In this document: piece after piece, positions 1 to 11,460 of the stretch
Position numbering within the stretch: position 1 is the stretch's first letter
How the letters are laid out: every line of letters starts with the position of its first letter
Source of the DNA: Vandiemenella viatica
Taxonomy: Eukaryota; Arthropoda; Insecta; Orthoptera; Morabidae
Reading direction: 5' to 3'
Assembly: GCA_031002005.1 (NCBI GenBank)
Contig: CM061918.1
Coordinates: 46,412,047-46,476,046 of the forward strand
Length of the DNA: 64,000 bases
Made by a program: the position numbers and the translations under genes
Notes under the pieces: generated by a model
What the model was told of the DNA's origin: nothing
Seen by the model: only the letters and a program-made list of their open reading frames with translations
Database searches by the model: none

Positions 1-46
1 CTCCTTAAAAAAGGAAAAATAAGCTTTGAGACATGTTTACTTCTTA

Positions 47-82
47 ATATATATATATATATATAATATATATATATATATA
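47..82. repeat. (AT)n microsatellite
   Basis: Two runs of alternating AT are separated by one phase break (TAATAT). It is a simple repeat with no other visible signal. Confidence 0.95.
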
Positions 83-979
83 AACCATATGTGAAGTTGC
101 AAAGAAATTTTTATTTGCTACCCATTTTTCCTCTTTTAATTCATTAAAATCAAAATTACATTCTAAGTACACCGTGTTGTAATAGATGCTACTAAAAATG
201 TAGTCATTTTCAGAACTATTCTCGTAGGCAACAGGTATATTTCCGTTGACGAAAAATTATGAAATTTCACTACTATAGACAAACTACATCCGACCTATTG
301 GGTAAAATGGTTGCAGCATCGTGGTGGTATTTGGTGCTGACACGGGAGTAACTGGTCCTAGCTGCGGTGGTGACGGAAATTTTCATTATCTGTACTTAGC
401 CGGCGGTGTAGGAGACATGGTGGTGGTCAATCCCTAACCACCAGTCTGTAATCATAATTTTGGGTTAAATTCCAAATCTATCCTCAGCGCGTATGTAGTG
501 AAGGCATACGGCTCTGTTAATGATTCGTCCTGCGGATAGGGTTGTTGTCTTTCCGGAAAGTAGGGCCGGCTCCGGGATTCATCCTCTCCCTTCTTTCATG
601 TTTCATCTACAACACAAACGACACTTCACGCTGAATATACGCATCATCGCCATCATACACACTTACAACAACATTTTCTAGCGCTGTCAGGTAGTGAAAG
701 AAATCCACTCCAGTTCAACTTCCGCGGTAGGTTTTGGTGGAGGATCAAACACCCGAATGGTAATCGCCTTTACTCAGCTATGGGTATAGCACTGAAAGAA
801 GAAGGAGCTAAACTACAGTTTACTATTTATTGCATCGAGTTCTAAAAAGCTGCTGGTTTTACTAGTCTGCGGATGACACCGCACCCTAGTATGAAGTAAC
901 AACGTTTCTGCCTACATGCTTTGACCTTCTTCTATGACAGAAACAGTACAGGAAGGCGTTCCGCCCGCTCCACTAACAC
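83..979. other. Unassigned intergenic stretch
   Basis: No coding frame or known element is supported. Positions 440-780 have a higher GC content and a phrase (GGGCCGGCTCCGGGATTCATCCT followed by CTCCCTTCTTTCATG and CATCATCGCCATCATACAC) that reads like a dispersed insect repeat, but I see no second copy here, so this stays a suspicion. Confidence 0.5.
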
Positions 980-1216
980 TTTTTTCTTAGGGCTTTACGT
1001 CTTGCCAACGTCTAGGTGATTAGAGGCGAGAAAGTAATGGGGAAAAGGGAACGAAGGATTTCGGCCATGGCCTTTTGAAGGAACAATCCCGTCAAATTCG
1101 CCTGGAGTGATGTCGAAAAAACCATTAAAACGGAAATCTGGTAGGTCGGACACGGATTCGAACCAGTGTCCTTCCGAATGCGTGACCAGAGCGTTAACAC
1201 TCATTCACCATGTTCG
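980..1216 (-). mobile_element. tRNA-derived SINE, tail subfamily A, full length, diverged
   Basis: On the minus strand the element starts with a degraded tRNA-like head, has a B box (GGATTCGAACC is visible on plus), then the central block, and ends in GACGTAAAGCCCTAAGAAAAAA. The tail matches subfamily A (GTCGACGAGGCGTAAAGCC). About 20-25% of positions appear changed against the better copies. Reading frames here are artefacts. Confidence 0.85.
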
Positions 1217-1775
1217 CATATTAAACATAACTGCAAGATTCGGCATTCTGGATATTTCTGCCGAAAGTGGTCCTTTTACTGTAGGATGCCGTATAATGGG
1301 CACATCGTAAAATCTAAATAAACCCTACATCGAAACTAATACATATCGGTGAGGATTAAGTCGCCTGTAATATTACTATTTATAAGCCGAATCACCTTGT
1401 TAATGTGCAATCTGGATGGCTCCAACATAGGAGAAATTTGCGAGTGTATTTGTTTCTTTGGCTGGTGAGTAAAATTTACTCGCTAAAGTTGGTTGCAATG
1501 AGATATCACCACTATAACCGGGCAGTATTGGAGGTGAATTTACTGCTGATGCTGCATAAATAGCAAATATTAAATCGTTTCAGCTGAAACAAAAGACCTT
1601 TGATATTTCTTTTCAAAACGTGGTGGTCAAATATCTAATCGATTAATTGAAATGTTTGTATCCTACGTATGTCGCCTGAAAGTTTTTCGATATATCGTTC
1701 CGTTTGATAAATGTCTAAGGATAGCACGATCTTTTTAGCTCATGCTTCGTTGACTTCGAACTTATTAGAATCGAA

Positions 1776-1912
1776 AAAAAAAAACTGGGGGCATGGAATG
1801 GGAAGGAATTCGGTGACATTCGCTTGGAGTGATTTGAGGAAACCATGGGAAACCGATATCTTTATGAGTGGATGAGAATTCTAATCAGCATCTCTCCGAA
1901 TGCGAGCCAGAT
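1776..1912 (-). mobile_element. SINE fragment, strongly degenerate
   Basis: A poly(T) run on plus is followed by GGAATGGGAAGGAATTCGG, CGCTTGGAGTGATTTGAGGAAACCATGG and CTCCGAATGCGAGCCAGA. These are minus-strand equivalents of the SINE tail, centre and anticodon-arm region. Much of the middle is missing. Confidence 0.7.
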
Positions 1913-2780
1913 TTTGTTGTCTTCGAGATAGCGGGACAATACAAACTAATTCCTGCATCTAAAGCTGTGATTATCGCCAAAGGAGAAGGTCTTATCCGAT
2001 TTCCGTGATCTCTCAGAATTAAGCACGGAAGACATATTATGTAATCAATTTCTGAAATAATAAACAATTAGAAAGGTTCTAAATCGTCCTAATAATACAA
2101 AACAATTGCTGTATTTTGATCAAAAGACGTAGTTAGCATTGTGGAATTAATTAAGTTGATTCCCTTCACTGGTCTGTGACGCTAAAGACATTATTAAATT
2201 TTCTGTGCTTCTTAATTGTAGACTGATGAATTAGTTCAAATAAAGTACGTACAATAAAATACTTACATATATTTAAGCATTCAGCTTCCAATCAGTCATA
2301 GATAATTTGGACGTCAGAATAATATTACTGGCATCACCAAAAAAAAAAATAATTAGGAAACCAATATTCAACATTGGCTGAAAGTTTGACTCAAGAGAGA
2401 GTTTTCAATAGAGCACCTGACCAATGAAATCGCTCCTTTACACGCATTGACCAATAACATCATAGAAAATTTTATATAATCACATTATTAGGACACCCGA
2501 GTTACGGTGAATGATTTCTTATACAAGTAGTAGGTCGTATCATAAATAAATGAAAACCTAGTGAAATCGCAATATAAATTGCTTATCAGTTGTTTGGAAA
2601 TAAACATAAATAATCTAATTCATCCTTTATTTCAAAAATTAATGTCTGAAACCTCTTGAGTAATTTACTATTATATGTAATCACCAAACATTACCGAGTT
2701 AGCAGCTGACTGATGTTATAAAAGACATAACATGCTCTGTCGTTTTCATCAGGTATGTATCTGCTGTTCGGAAATACATA
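1913..2780. other. Unassigned AT-rich intergenic stretch
   Basis: AT-rich sequence with short A runs. No coding frame, RNA gene or repeat that I can name. It ends at the TA target site of the pogo-like element. Confidence 0.5.
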
Positions 2781-3179
2781 TAGGGAGTCTGGGTACGGTT
2801 GTGACAATTTTCACTTGATCGCTCATAATTATGTTAGTATGTCAATTGTATGGAAAGACGGCGTTTTTTTTAATGGTAGAATGTACATTTGCCTATGTAT
2901 AAATGCTAAAGTTTTGACCCTAAGTGCAATGGTTAACTCACAGCAGCAAATTAGAAAAAAGAGGAAAAAATTTCACAACCAACCACACCCCAGGGGTGGT
3001 TGTGACAGTGCTTGGGGTCGGTAATGACAGGTTAAAAAATACAACAAAATGGTCTAAAATCACTTTTATTGCTAGTAATATCAAACATGCAGTATTGTAA
3101 CGTAATTTTCTTGTAAAAAAATTTAATATTTACGTAAAAATAGAAATTAATCTGGGAACACTTTAATCACTTATAACTA

Positions 3180-4355
3180 ATAAGGCATTGTAGGATCTAC
3201 AGTTGTTATAATAGTCTTGATATTGTCATTCTGATAATACCTGGTATATCGTAAATCGTCATTTTTTCCCAGGGTGACACCACATTCATCCATCACAAGC
3301 AGTGTTTATAGATTTTTTAAGGGTCCGAAGACACATCAATCCAAGGCTGCAGTTTGTACGAGGAGTGTGGAGGCACTGAAAGTAAAATGATTACATTTTC
3401 TCTACAAAAATCAAATGTATCAGAGTGGATGTGCGAGAAATGGTTATCCAGCACTAGTAAGACTATGCGTTGGAGAAGCATTAGAGAATTTCTTAAATTG
3501 TTCGAGAAATACTAGGAACAATGCACCTTGCATCCAGCCTGAAGGATTTGCAGTCCCAGTCGAACTTACCGATCCGTCCCTATCAAAATGATCGCGATAA
3601 CTAACCCGTGGAAATATAATCAAAGGAGGAATAGTATTGCCCAAGGCATTTACTCCAAAAGCAACAGTAACTAATGTGCCTCGTTCAGCTGAAGTAAGAG
3701 CTCCCCTTTGCCGTGTATCACGTCTTGCTTTATCAGGTTTCTGTGTGGTAGTATCGCCTGTTTTGTCAACACTGTACAAATCCTGTTGCTCATAGATGTG
3801 CCTGTCCATGATAATTTGCAAACTGTAATAAAAGACTTCCATATTTGTTTTGTTAAAACTTATTGCTCTTGAACGGCTAGATCTACACGAACAGATAGTG
3901 AAGGATTTCCATCCATGAATGAACAAAACCATTCCTCATCAGCCATCTCATTCTCAAGCCAAGTAGCAGGTCGCGAGGGCGCTGATGACCTCACTGCCGA
4001 CGCGCCCCTGAAGCCACAACAACAGCAGGTCCTTGAGATAGTATTACGTATAAAGCTCAAAAGCTAATTTCAGTATCTCTTTCTGAGAAAGGACAAAATA
4101 TATTTCCGCGCAACGTGTTATATATCTTGACAGCTGCTGTTCTTGCTAGTTTATTACGAGCGTCATACCCCATGTTGACGTTTTGATTGTGGCCCACACA
4201 GGCACCATTGCGTTTACGAATGTGTTATAACAAAGTCGTCTTATTCACTTCGTTCATATAGCAGCTCCCGTGTTTCACTTCTTTATAAGCTTCTTCATGT
4301 TTTGTGATGTCACACTTCTCTCTTTCGGGTTTACAAGAGCGTATTCTGGCCATCA
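3180..4355 (-). pseudogene. Pogo/Tigger-type transposase, decayed
   Basis: An intact transposase of this family binds the element ends through an N-terminal helix-turn-helix and cuts with a DDE_1 nuclease. The N-terminal part is recognisable at 4225-4355 (MARIRSCKPEREK, then an EEAYKEVK helix). A later segment around 3900-3990 contains DEEWFCSFMDGNPSLSVR, then after a frameshift ISFNKTNMEVFYYSL, SVDKTGDTTTQKPDK (usual motif VDETG: the D is kept, E is now K) and LTSAERGTLVTVAFGVNALG. Beyond a stop near 3444 the frame continues in pieces: LDNHFSHI holds the second catalytic D, and [14 protein letters not shown] and YDIPGI-like pieces follow. Several stops and at least three frameshifts break it. 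The longest intact piece is 162 codons. It is a dead transposon gene, not a host gene. Confidence 0.85.
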
Positions 4356-4375
4356 AAAAAAAAAAATTACTTGTG

Positions 4376-4416
4376 TCCCAACCGTACCCAGAAAATATGT
4401 CACAACCGTACCCAGA
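4376..4416. repeat. Subterminal repeats of the pogo-like element
   Basis: CCCAACCGTACCCAG and CACAACCGTACCCAG occur back to back 20-odd bases apart, copying the motif of the terminal inverted repeat. They may be extra transposase binding sites or traces of a nested end. Confidence 0.7.
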
Positions 4417-4652
4417 GCACTCCTTCGCAAAACAACAATCGCCATGACAATACAAAATAATCTACGTGCAAAGCAATCACTGCTACTTAACTACTAATGT
4501 TTAACTTATAACGAGGAAAAAACAGTCGTTACTCTATCTGTACACATACAACAACAATTATTAAAAGAAATCTAATAAAAATACTCGCTTTTGACTATCA
4601 ATGTAGGCTACTGCGATTGTTAATGTCGCACGATTGCTGACGTGATACTGTA

Positions 4653-4893
4653 ACCGAGCGTGGTGGGTGAACGGTTAACGTTCTGGCCTCGCATTCGGAA
4701 GGACGCGGGTTCGAATCCCCGTCCGGGCATCCAGATTTGGGTTTTCCATGGTTTCCCAAAGTCTCTCCAGGTGAATGCCGGGATGCTTCCTTCAAAACGG
4801 CCATGGCCGAATTCCTTCAGGTTCCTTGTCCCCAGGCCTTTAATGACCTCAGCCGTCGACGAGGCGTAAAGCCCTAAGTAAAAAATAAAAAAA
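4653..4893 (+). mobile_element. tRNA-derived SINE, subfamily A, full length
   Basis: The best-preserved subfamily A copy. It begins ACCGAGCGTGGTGGGTGAACGG (A-box region), has a perfect B box GGTTCGAATCC at 4711, then the central block, and ends CGTCGACGAGGCGTAAAGCCCTAAGT plus an A-rich tail. It would have been transcribed by RNA polymerase III and moved by a LINE's machinery. It is inserted in the pogo-like element, so it is younger than that element. Confidence 0.92.
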
Positions 4894-5021
4894 GCCATTG
4901 TGTGAAACACGTTCAAACAGGCACGAAGCTCGTCTATACCCCTTCTCCCTCCCGTTATTCCTGATAGTTTCGCTAATATGATGACTTTAACCTGGCACAA
5001 CCGTACCCAGCAGTCTCCCTA

Positions 5022-7763
5022 CTACACTGTTCGTTACAGAGGCGGATGGACTGTCGCCACCTGCTGTCTTAATACGGGGTCCGCTACCAGTTTATTGGTG
5101 GCATCCCGGCTCTGTATAAGGTCCGCTCTTTCTCACTCAGTTAAAGACGACGCAGCAGGCATTGTCGTATTCCACGCTAGTGTGTTAAGACAGTATCTTT
5201 TTTGTATTTCCAACAACGAGGTAGCTACGGATTTTACGAAAAGTAATGCCCTCTCTGTGGGGTGAGATGTCTCTTTGAGATTCTGCACAACACTCTTCAT
5301 TGTGCAGACCTTATTTTTGAGGTCAAACTACATCAGTTACGAAATAAATTCCAGTAAATCGGACTTGAATCCACCCCACTCGGCAGACTTGTTACATATT
5401 TTGTCTTGTTGTTTCTTGTCCCACTTTGTATTGATATAAATTAATTGGTGTTGGTTTTCTGGCATTTTATTTCTAAGAATTTCGTCTGTCATGGAGGGAG
5501 GATGTAGCGCATGTTTTACATGTTTGGAGTGTTATTATATTGAGAAGTTTTAGTAACCTACTTCTGTTGCTTCAATTACTGAAACTTTGCGATTCAGAAC
5601 AGTTCTATTTTTTGTAGTACGTGGAGGCCATATAACTGGCTTGCTATCTCCCGCAGTTCGAGTACTTAGGCGTCTCTCTATTGTTTTTGTACCGTATGTG
5701 AAGAAAAGTTTCCGTAACATGCCACACATTTTGTTCAAAGAATCTTTCTACCGTGCCCTAAACGCTGACACCGATTACACTGGGATAGGTTCTGTAGATA
5801 TCGACTTTGAATCTGAGGTGCGTGAAATGTTCAAACTGGAATATTTTGAAATTTTCTTTAATACTATCATAGTTAATTAATTATAATGGGAATGGTACTC
5901 AGTAATTGGTTCGTCATATAGTTTATATTATAAAGTCCTCTGTTGTATAAGTGGAGTATGTAGTAAGGTGCAGAAGATACCGGAATATGTAATAAGGAAG
6001 GTTCAAAAAGTAAAATAAAATATACTAAATACTCTTCAATATTACTTTCATTTATTGCAGCGCATAACGCGGAACTAGCAGAATTTATCTTATACTAGAT
6101 TTAAAACAACTCCAAAGAAAGGAAGTCCTTATCATATAAAAGTTTAATCTGGTGAAAAGTAAATTTGTAATGCTACAAACAACGAATTGTATAAACAAAT
6201 AATAACTGCAGAAAAGGAAATTGTTGAGTGGGGATCAAACCTACATCAATACAAAGGCTTAAAGCGCGCATGTATTGAGCCATTATTATATAAAAAGCTT
6301 TTATACGGATATAAATTGAACATGTTCAGTTTCATAATTTTCTAATCCTAGATTTCTCAAAAACTAAGAGAACGAAAGGCATTAGAGAGAAATCTGAGGC
6401 ATCGTATTATCATTCTCTTTTGTGAACACTGAAGATTTTGGAGGCCACCCGAAATCAAACGAAGAAACGACAGATAACCTTAAGAAAATTTGAGGTTGAG
6501 AACAGACTTCAATTATTTTGCTTTGGTGTCTTGTCACTTAGCGTCATACAATATGAACCAGATTATAAGTCACACTCAAAACTTCCATACTGTGAAAATC
6601 CGCTTAGTACTTATTGCGTGATACACGTCATCGCTCCAGAAGAAAAATTTATTTTTTCGCAAAATCTTCTGTGACATCTGAGGGGATATCTCGTTAAACT
6701 TTGGCACACCATAAGGCTACAATTTAAAATAATAATAATAATAATAATTACTGGGGGCAAAGTCAAGACGGCAGTAGTGAGGAAGCTGTGTGAAGCCTCT
6801 TTCTATGACGGTGAATTTCGAATGATAGACAGGGAAGCAGCACTTCTAGGAAGTTTACAGCATCTCTTCGTCTATTTAATGAGTGCAGGAATTTTGTTAT
6901 TAACTTGGAATAATATTCTGCATTTACTGCATAATTTATTTCCTTGAAATCAATCAATAAGTACCACGAAATTGTCGCCGCAACCTTTGGAGGATTTATG
7001 ACTATGTGGGATAATCTTCTTTCGTTGTTCTTCTACGCCGCCACGGGAAACAAGTCTCGTTCAATTGTTTATTTCCTCTTTGAATAGTATCCGAATTAAA
7101 GAGAGAAATTAGTCCTATTTTTATGTTTGGACAAGATTAAACTTTAACATTGTCTTTTTTTTATTCCCACAAAAAAAAAACATCGGACAAGTAATATTTT
7201 TGGTGACCGAAGAAATGCAAAGTTGTTTTATTGGCATTGATTGTTCTTGTAGGTAACAACCTCGATTCATATGCTAGCGATAATGTGACACTTTTTTAGT
7301 GTTTCTGTCATCATGACATCTACATCTTTTCTAAGAGTAACCGATATTCATCTGGCTTTACAACTAAGAGTACCAATATTATTGATTACGGATAGTTATT
7401 AATATTATTTTATGTCTTAATTTTGGAGACTATGATACACTTTTCTTATAGACTGTGACGTTTTCCCTTCTTTGGAGGAGTTTCCCTATCGTGGCCATTG
7501 TTCATAGATTCTCTTTAGCTTAGATCACAGTAAAGAAACACATTTCCACTGCCGGTGAAAATTGATTGCAGAACTTGTAATGTTATGTGAAATAATATTA
7601 GTCGGTGTTTAATTAACTTGAAGATAAGAGGTTATGAGTCAGCAGGTATTATATATTTTATTATGGTATTTAGACTTCCATAGCTTAAATAACAAGTCAG
7701 CGTATTAAATGATACAGCTGGAGAAGCAGATTAATGTTACCCGTATTGTCGAAACATGTTACT
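5022..7763. other. Unassigned intergenic region
   Basis: No gene is supported. Frames of 78-97 codons at 5587-5880 and 6438-6674 match nothing I recognise and lack flanking gene signals. A TATAAG with an insect-type initiator (TCAGTT) lies at 5115-5142, and an (AAT)n microsatellite at 6729-6748. The rest is AT-rich sequence without visible structure. Confidence 0.5.
6729..6748. repeat. (AAT)n microsatellite
   Basis: About seven AAT units in a row. Confidence 0.9.
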
Positions 7764-8003
7764 GATCGAGGTGGGCGAGCAGTAACGCTCTGGCTTCGCA
7801 TTCGGTCGGTCGTGAGTTTGAATCCCCGTCCATCCATTCAGATTTATGTTTTCCATATAGTTTCCCAAAATTACTCTAGATGAACGCAGAGATGATTCCT
7901 CCAAAAGACCAGGACCAAATTCCTTAGTGTTCCTTGCTTCCAGCCCTTTCCCGCCTCTAATGATCTCAGCGAGGTATAAAACCATAAGGGAAAAAATAAT
8001 AAT
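7764..8003 (+). mobile_element. tRNA-derived SINE, subfamily A, diverged
   Basis: Full-length layout: head (ATCGAGGTGGGCGAGCAGTAACGCTCTGGCTTCGCATTCGG), a degraded B box (GAGTTTGAATCC), the central block with a changed Nco-like site (CCATATAG), and tail GCGAGGTATAAAACCATAAGGGAAAAAA. Older than the 4653 copy by its number of changes. Confidence 0.85.
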
Positions 8004-8019
8004 ACGTTAAAAACTACAC

Positions 8020-8480
8020 ATCGGACTTCTCACCGAAAGATGACAAAGATGTACTGCGACTGGCCAGATCTTTTTGTACTTGTTTCCACCAACTGTAACG
8101 TGGTCTTCCTGTTGGTATTTTCCAGTTACTCATTTTTGAAAATATGCCAGAGGTAGTCTATTTGGCGCAATTCTCATCATATGACCGAACTGTGAATATT
8201 TGAATCTTGATTCTGTAAAGAAGCCTAGTGCGCTTTTTTGCAGTCCAACTTCAAGACGGGCTATTTCACTTCTGATTTTATTTCGTGTGGTCTTCTGGAT
8301 AGGTGACATGAGGAATTTCATCTCTGTCTTTTGATTATTCCTGCTGTCCATTATGGTCATTGTTGGCTCCGATGGAGGAGCAGGTATGTTTTACATAAAG
8401 ACTTGATTCTAAACCTATCACAAAATCGTGGGTTGAACGCAGAGATTTGTTAAATAATTTTTCTGAGCTTACTCTCACCT
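8020..8480 (-). pseudogene. Non-LTR retrotransposon, C-terminal end of ORF2, decayed
   Basis: Minus-strand translation gives EMKFLMSPIQKTTRNKIRSE, then FKYSQFGHMMRIAPNRLPLA. This corresponds to the usual LINE pattern 'EMKFLRR...K+TR+DRIRNE...RLRWFGHVxRMxxxRLP', which lies downstream of the reverse transcriptase. An upstream piece near 8470 (SLEVRVSSEKLFNKSLR) may belong to it. The protein is broken by stops, and the mariner-type element at 8533 lies just upstream. LINE family not assigned. Confidence 0.7.
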
Positions 8481-8532
8481 CCAATGACTTCAATTTCGAC
8501 GAATCATAAATCCTTAAGCATATGTATATATA

Positions 8533-8984
8533 CAGGGTGTTACAAAAAGGTACGGCCAAACTTTCAGGAAACATTCCTCACACACAAACAAAGAAAATAT
8601 GTTATGTGGACATGTGTCCGGAAACCCTTACCGGTACTTTCCATGTTAGAGCTCATTTTATTACTTCTCTTCAAATCACATTAAACATGGAATGGAAGCA
8701 CACAGCAACAGAACGTACCAGCGTGACTTCAAACACTTTGTTACAGGAAATGTTCAAAATGTCCTCCTTTAGCGAGGATACATGCATCCACCCTCCGTCG
8801 CATGGAATCCCTGATGCGCTGATGCAGCCCTGGAGAATGGCGTATTGTATCACAGCCGTCCACAATATGAGCTCTAACATGGAAAGTAAGCGTTTCCGGA
8901 CACATGTCCACATAACATATTTTCTTTGTTTGTGTGTGAGGAATGTTTCCTGAAAGTTTGGCCGTACCTTTTTGTAACACCCTG
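8533..8984 (-). mobile_element. Long-TIR mariner-type element, internally deleted (copy 1)
   Basis: Inverted repeats of about 120 bp begin CAGGGTGTTACAAAAAGGTA and end with its complement; TA flanks both ends. The core is only about 210 bp and on the minus strand carries the last roughly 40 codons of a transposase (DTIRHSPGLHQRIRDSM, then GGHFEHFL). The catalytic part is missing, so it is a non-autonomous deletion derivative. Copies 2 and 3 lie at 44306 and 59999. Confidence 0.9.
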
Positions 8985-9204
8985 TATATATCGAGCTTAC
9001 TATAATACTTAGACTGTAGCCGAAACACTTGTTTGGAATATAATGAATACATTGTAAGTCAAAAGATAACGGGTTGAGCGCAGTGTCCATCCAATACGTT
9101 TTCTCACAGTTTCTTAATTAAATATAATTGTTATTAAATAATGCTCATTACCTTAAAATTGATGTAATGTATTACCTATTTCTTGGTTTACTTGTGGAAG
9201 AGAG

Positions 9205-9434
9205 TTTTTTTTTTTTTTTTGCTTCCGGTGTTGTGACTCTTCGACGTGCAAGGACTAGGAGGTAAGAAACTGGAAGGAACATAAATATGGCCTTTTGAAG
9301 GAACCATCCCGGCATTCCCCTAAAGTGATTTGGGGAAACCATAGAAAACCAAAATCTGGATGGCCGGACGGGAATTCGATCCGGATCGTTCCAGTGCCAA
9401 ACCAGAGTGTTAACCGCTCAGCACCGCGCTCGGT
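9205..9434 (-). mobile_element. tRNA-derived SINE, diverged, full length
   Basis: On minus it starts ACCGAGCGCGGTGCTGAGCGGTTAAC, has a mutated B box, the central block (GGTTTTCTATGGTTTCCCCAAATCAC) and ends in a 16-base A run (poly(T) on plus at 9205-9220). The 3' unique tail is poorly kept, so its subfamily is unclear. Confidence 0.85.
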
Positions 9435-10029
9435 ATTAGCGATATCTCTGGATCAAGGGATCAAGATTTTAAGGAAAACATCTACATTTACTGGGTATAA
9501 ATAAACAAATAATAATTAATACGTTAATTTTCACTGATCAGTCAATTCATTTCTTCTTGGTTGTCTAACTAAATAAAATTGTTTTTAAATGATTCTCATA
9601 TCTAATTTTTTCAGTAATATCTCTGCCGCATTTAGTCCGGTAGCGAAGATCGAGCGCGTTACATCAGCATTACGAACACGCTGCCACAGTGAATAAAGTT
9701 AGTCTTTTATATACATAGATAAATTTGTTCTCTGAGGACAACTTTTGTCCCATAACATCTACGAAACAGCAATACACAAGTTTGTAGCAGAAAAATATTT
9801 TATAAACGTTGAAAATAAAGCACAAGGTTGTTGTTGGTACAGCATTACATATTAAATAAAATGTTAGGTAACACAATCAGTTTAGAATAATTACAACGTA
9901 CTCACACACGTTCAAAACTGTTTCACATAATATACAGATAAAATATCACACATCAACAAACAAGTTTCTCGTAACTATAATGAACTAATTACATAATCGG
10001 TTGCATTATCTCATATAGATTCATTCATT
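9435..10029. other. Unassigned intergenic stretch
   Basis: AT-rich, no coding frame or named repeat visible. Confidence 0.5.
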
Positions 10030-11459
10030 TGATGGAAACATGAATGGAAGAAAACAAGAAAACAATCATTATCGTTGCGGACCATTTCCAGTTTCCCGGG
10101 TGTGGTTTACGAGCCTTGGTTGTTGCAAATGATCGTCTTCCACTGTCTCCTATCCAGAAACGTTTCTCTGTCCATAATATTCCCAGTTCCAGCCTCTTAT
10201 CTCTATTTCCTCCTCTAGTTAGTCTGTCCATCTTCTTCTTGGTCTTCCCACTGGTCTTTTGCCCACTACCCATTTTCCAAATAAATTTTTGGTAGTCTTG
10301 TACTATTCATTCTCTTGACATGCCCAAACCACTTAAGTCTTGATGACCTAAGTCTCTCTTCCATGGATTCCCTTAACTCTAGGTTTGACCTAATCTCAAC
10401 AGTCTTTAAATGGTCTATTTTTACGTAGGGCCGTTCTAAGAAACTTCATTTCACAGGTTTGAATCTTGCTAAAGTCCTTTGATGTTAGTCCGCATGTTTG
10501 CAAAGGATATGTGAGAATAGGAATGAAATATGATTTGTACAAAACAATTTTTGTTCTTCTGGGAACCTTCATGTCCCATAGTAAACCCCGCACGGTACTG
10601 TAGAAGTTGGCTCCTTTGGTTACTCTATTCATTATTTCTAACTCACTTCTACCTTTACTAGCAATTATACTCCCCAGGTAGCTGAACTGATCAGCAACTT
10701 CAACTTGGTAGTCTCGCAATTTTATATGACAGTCTGTACTCTTGCGGCTTATTTTTACTTCTACGGATTTTTTTTATTCAATTTAATTCCATATTCTAAA
10801 AACTTATTATTGCACATTTTCAGTTTGTTTTGTATTCCTTCTTCAGTTTCATCCCATACTGCCACGTCATCCGCAAACACCAGTGCCTGGGGAACTCTAT
10901 TGTTATCTCTTTAGTTCTTTTAAGATGTTATCCATCGCCGCTATGAACAGAAGAGGTGAAAGGGCACTTCCTTGTTGTACTCCTTTGGTTGTACTAAACC
11001 ATTCAGAGTAACCATCCCCAACATTGACATAGCTCTTGCAGTTATTGTACAGTATCTGGTACTTTCTAATGAGGCACTCTGGTATCTTAACTTTTCTTAG
11101 ACTTTTCCAAATAGTTGATCTAGGAAAATTATCGTATGCCTTTTCTAGTCCCATAAACTCAATGATTAGATTTTTCCCTCTTTCCCAACACCAGCAATCT
11201 CAAGGCAAACATTAGATATGTTGTGTTTCTTCAGTCCCTAAACCCATGTTGTTCCTCTTCTAAGATGGGCTCTAATATTGTTCGTACTCTGGCTTCAACT
11301 ATCTTTTCCATAATTTTGAGGACGTGGGATAGGAGGATAATACATCTGTAGTTTTCACTTTTCCTTCTGTTCCCTTCCATGAAGACAGGAATTATCACCC
11401 CTTTTGTCTAATCTTCTGGTATTTTATTATCTTTCCATATTGCTCTGAGGACTCTATGC
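10030..11459 (-). pseudogene. Non-LTR retrotransposon ORF2: reverse transcriptase to C-terminus, decayed
   Basis: The longest LINE remnant here. An intact protein would copy the element's RNA at a nicked target. Reading from 11459 leftwards: a block like 'GVIIPVFMEGNRRKSENYRCIxLL' (RT motif 0-1), EEEQHGFR, the catalytic LEKAYDNFPRSTIWKSL, GVQQGSALSPLLF (motif B), then ALVFADDVAVWDE near 10870 (FADD, the second catalytic site), the thumb, SYLGSIIASKGRSELEIMNRV, VLYKSYFIPILTYPLQTCGL, and at the end VGRPRRRWTD near 10225. Stops and frameshifts split it into 83- and 107-codon pieces. The layout resembles RTE- or R1-like insect LINEs, but the clade is not settled. A SINE fragment abuts its upstream edge at 11461. 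Confidence 0.85.
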
Positions 11460-11460
11460 A

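Larger units (their letters stand above)
2783..5019 (-). mobile_element. Pogo-like (Tc1/mariner superfamily) DNA transposon, complete ends, inactive
   Basis: The ends are inverted repeats: GGGAGTCTGGGTACGGTTGTG on the left (2783) and CACAACCGTACCCAGCAGTCTCCC on the right (to 5019). Both are flanked by TA (2781-2782 and 5020-5021), the target duplication expected of this superfamily. Inside lies a decayed pogo/Tigger-type transposase on the minus strand (about 4355 down to 3180). A SINE (4653-4893) sits between the transposase start and the right end; without it the element is about 2.0 kb, a usual length for pogo-like elements. Extra copies of the terminal motif occur at 4376-4416. Stops and frameshifts in the transposase show it cannot move itself. 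Confidence 0.85.

Noticed and set aside
3444..3932. 162-codon minus frame as a possible host gene
   Set aside because: It is the middle of a broken pogo-like transposase with frameshifts on both sides, inside an element with TIRs.
4660..4735. tRNA gene at the SINE heads
   Set aside because: The A and B boxes are there, but the acceptor stem does not close and the same unit recurs in every SINE copy.
8522..9090. Frames of 103-143 codons on both strands
   Set aside because: Most of each frame is inverted-repeat DNA of mariner copy 1, read in either direction.
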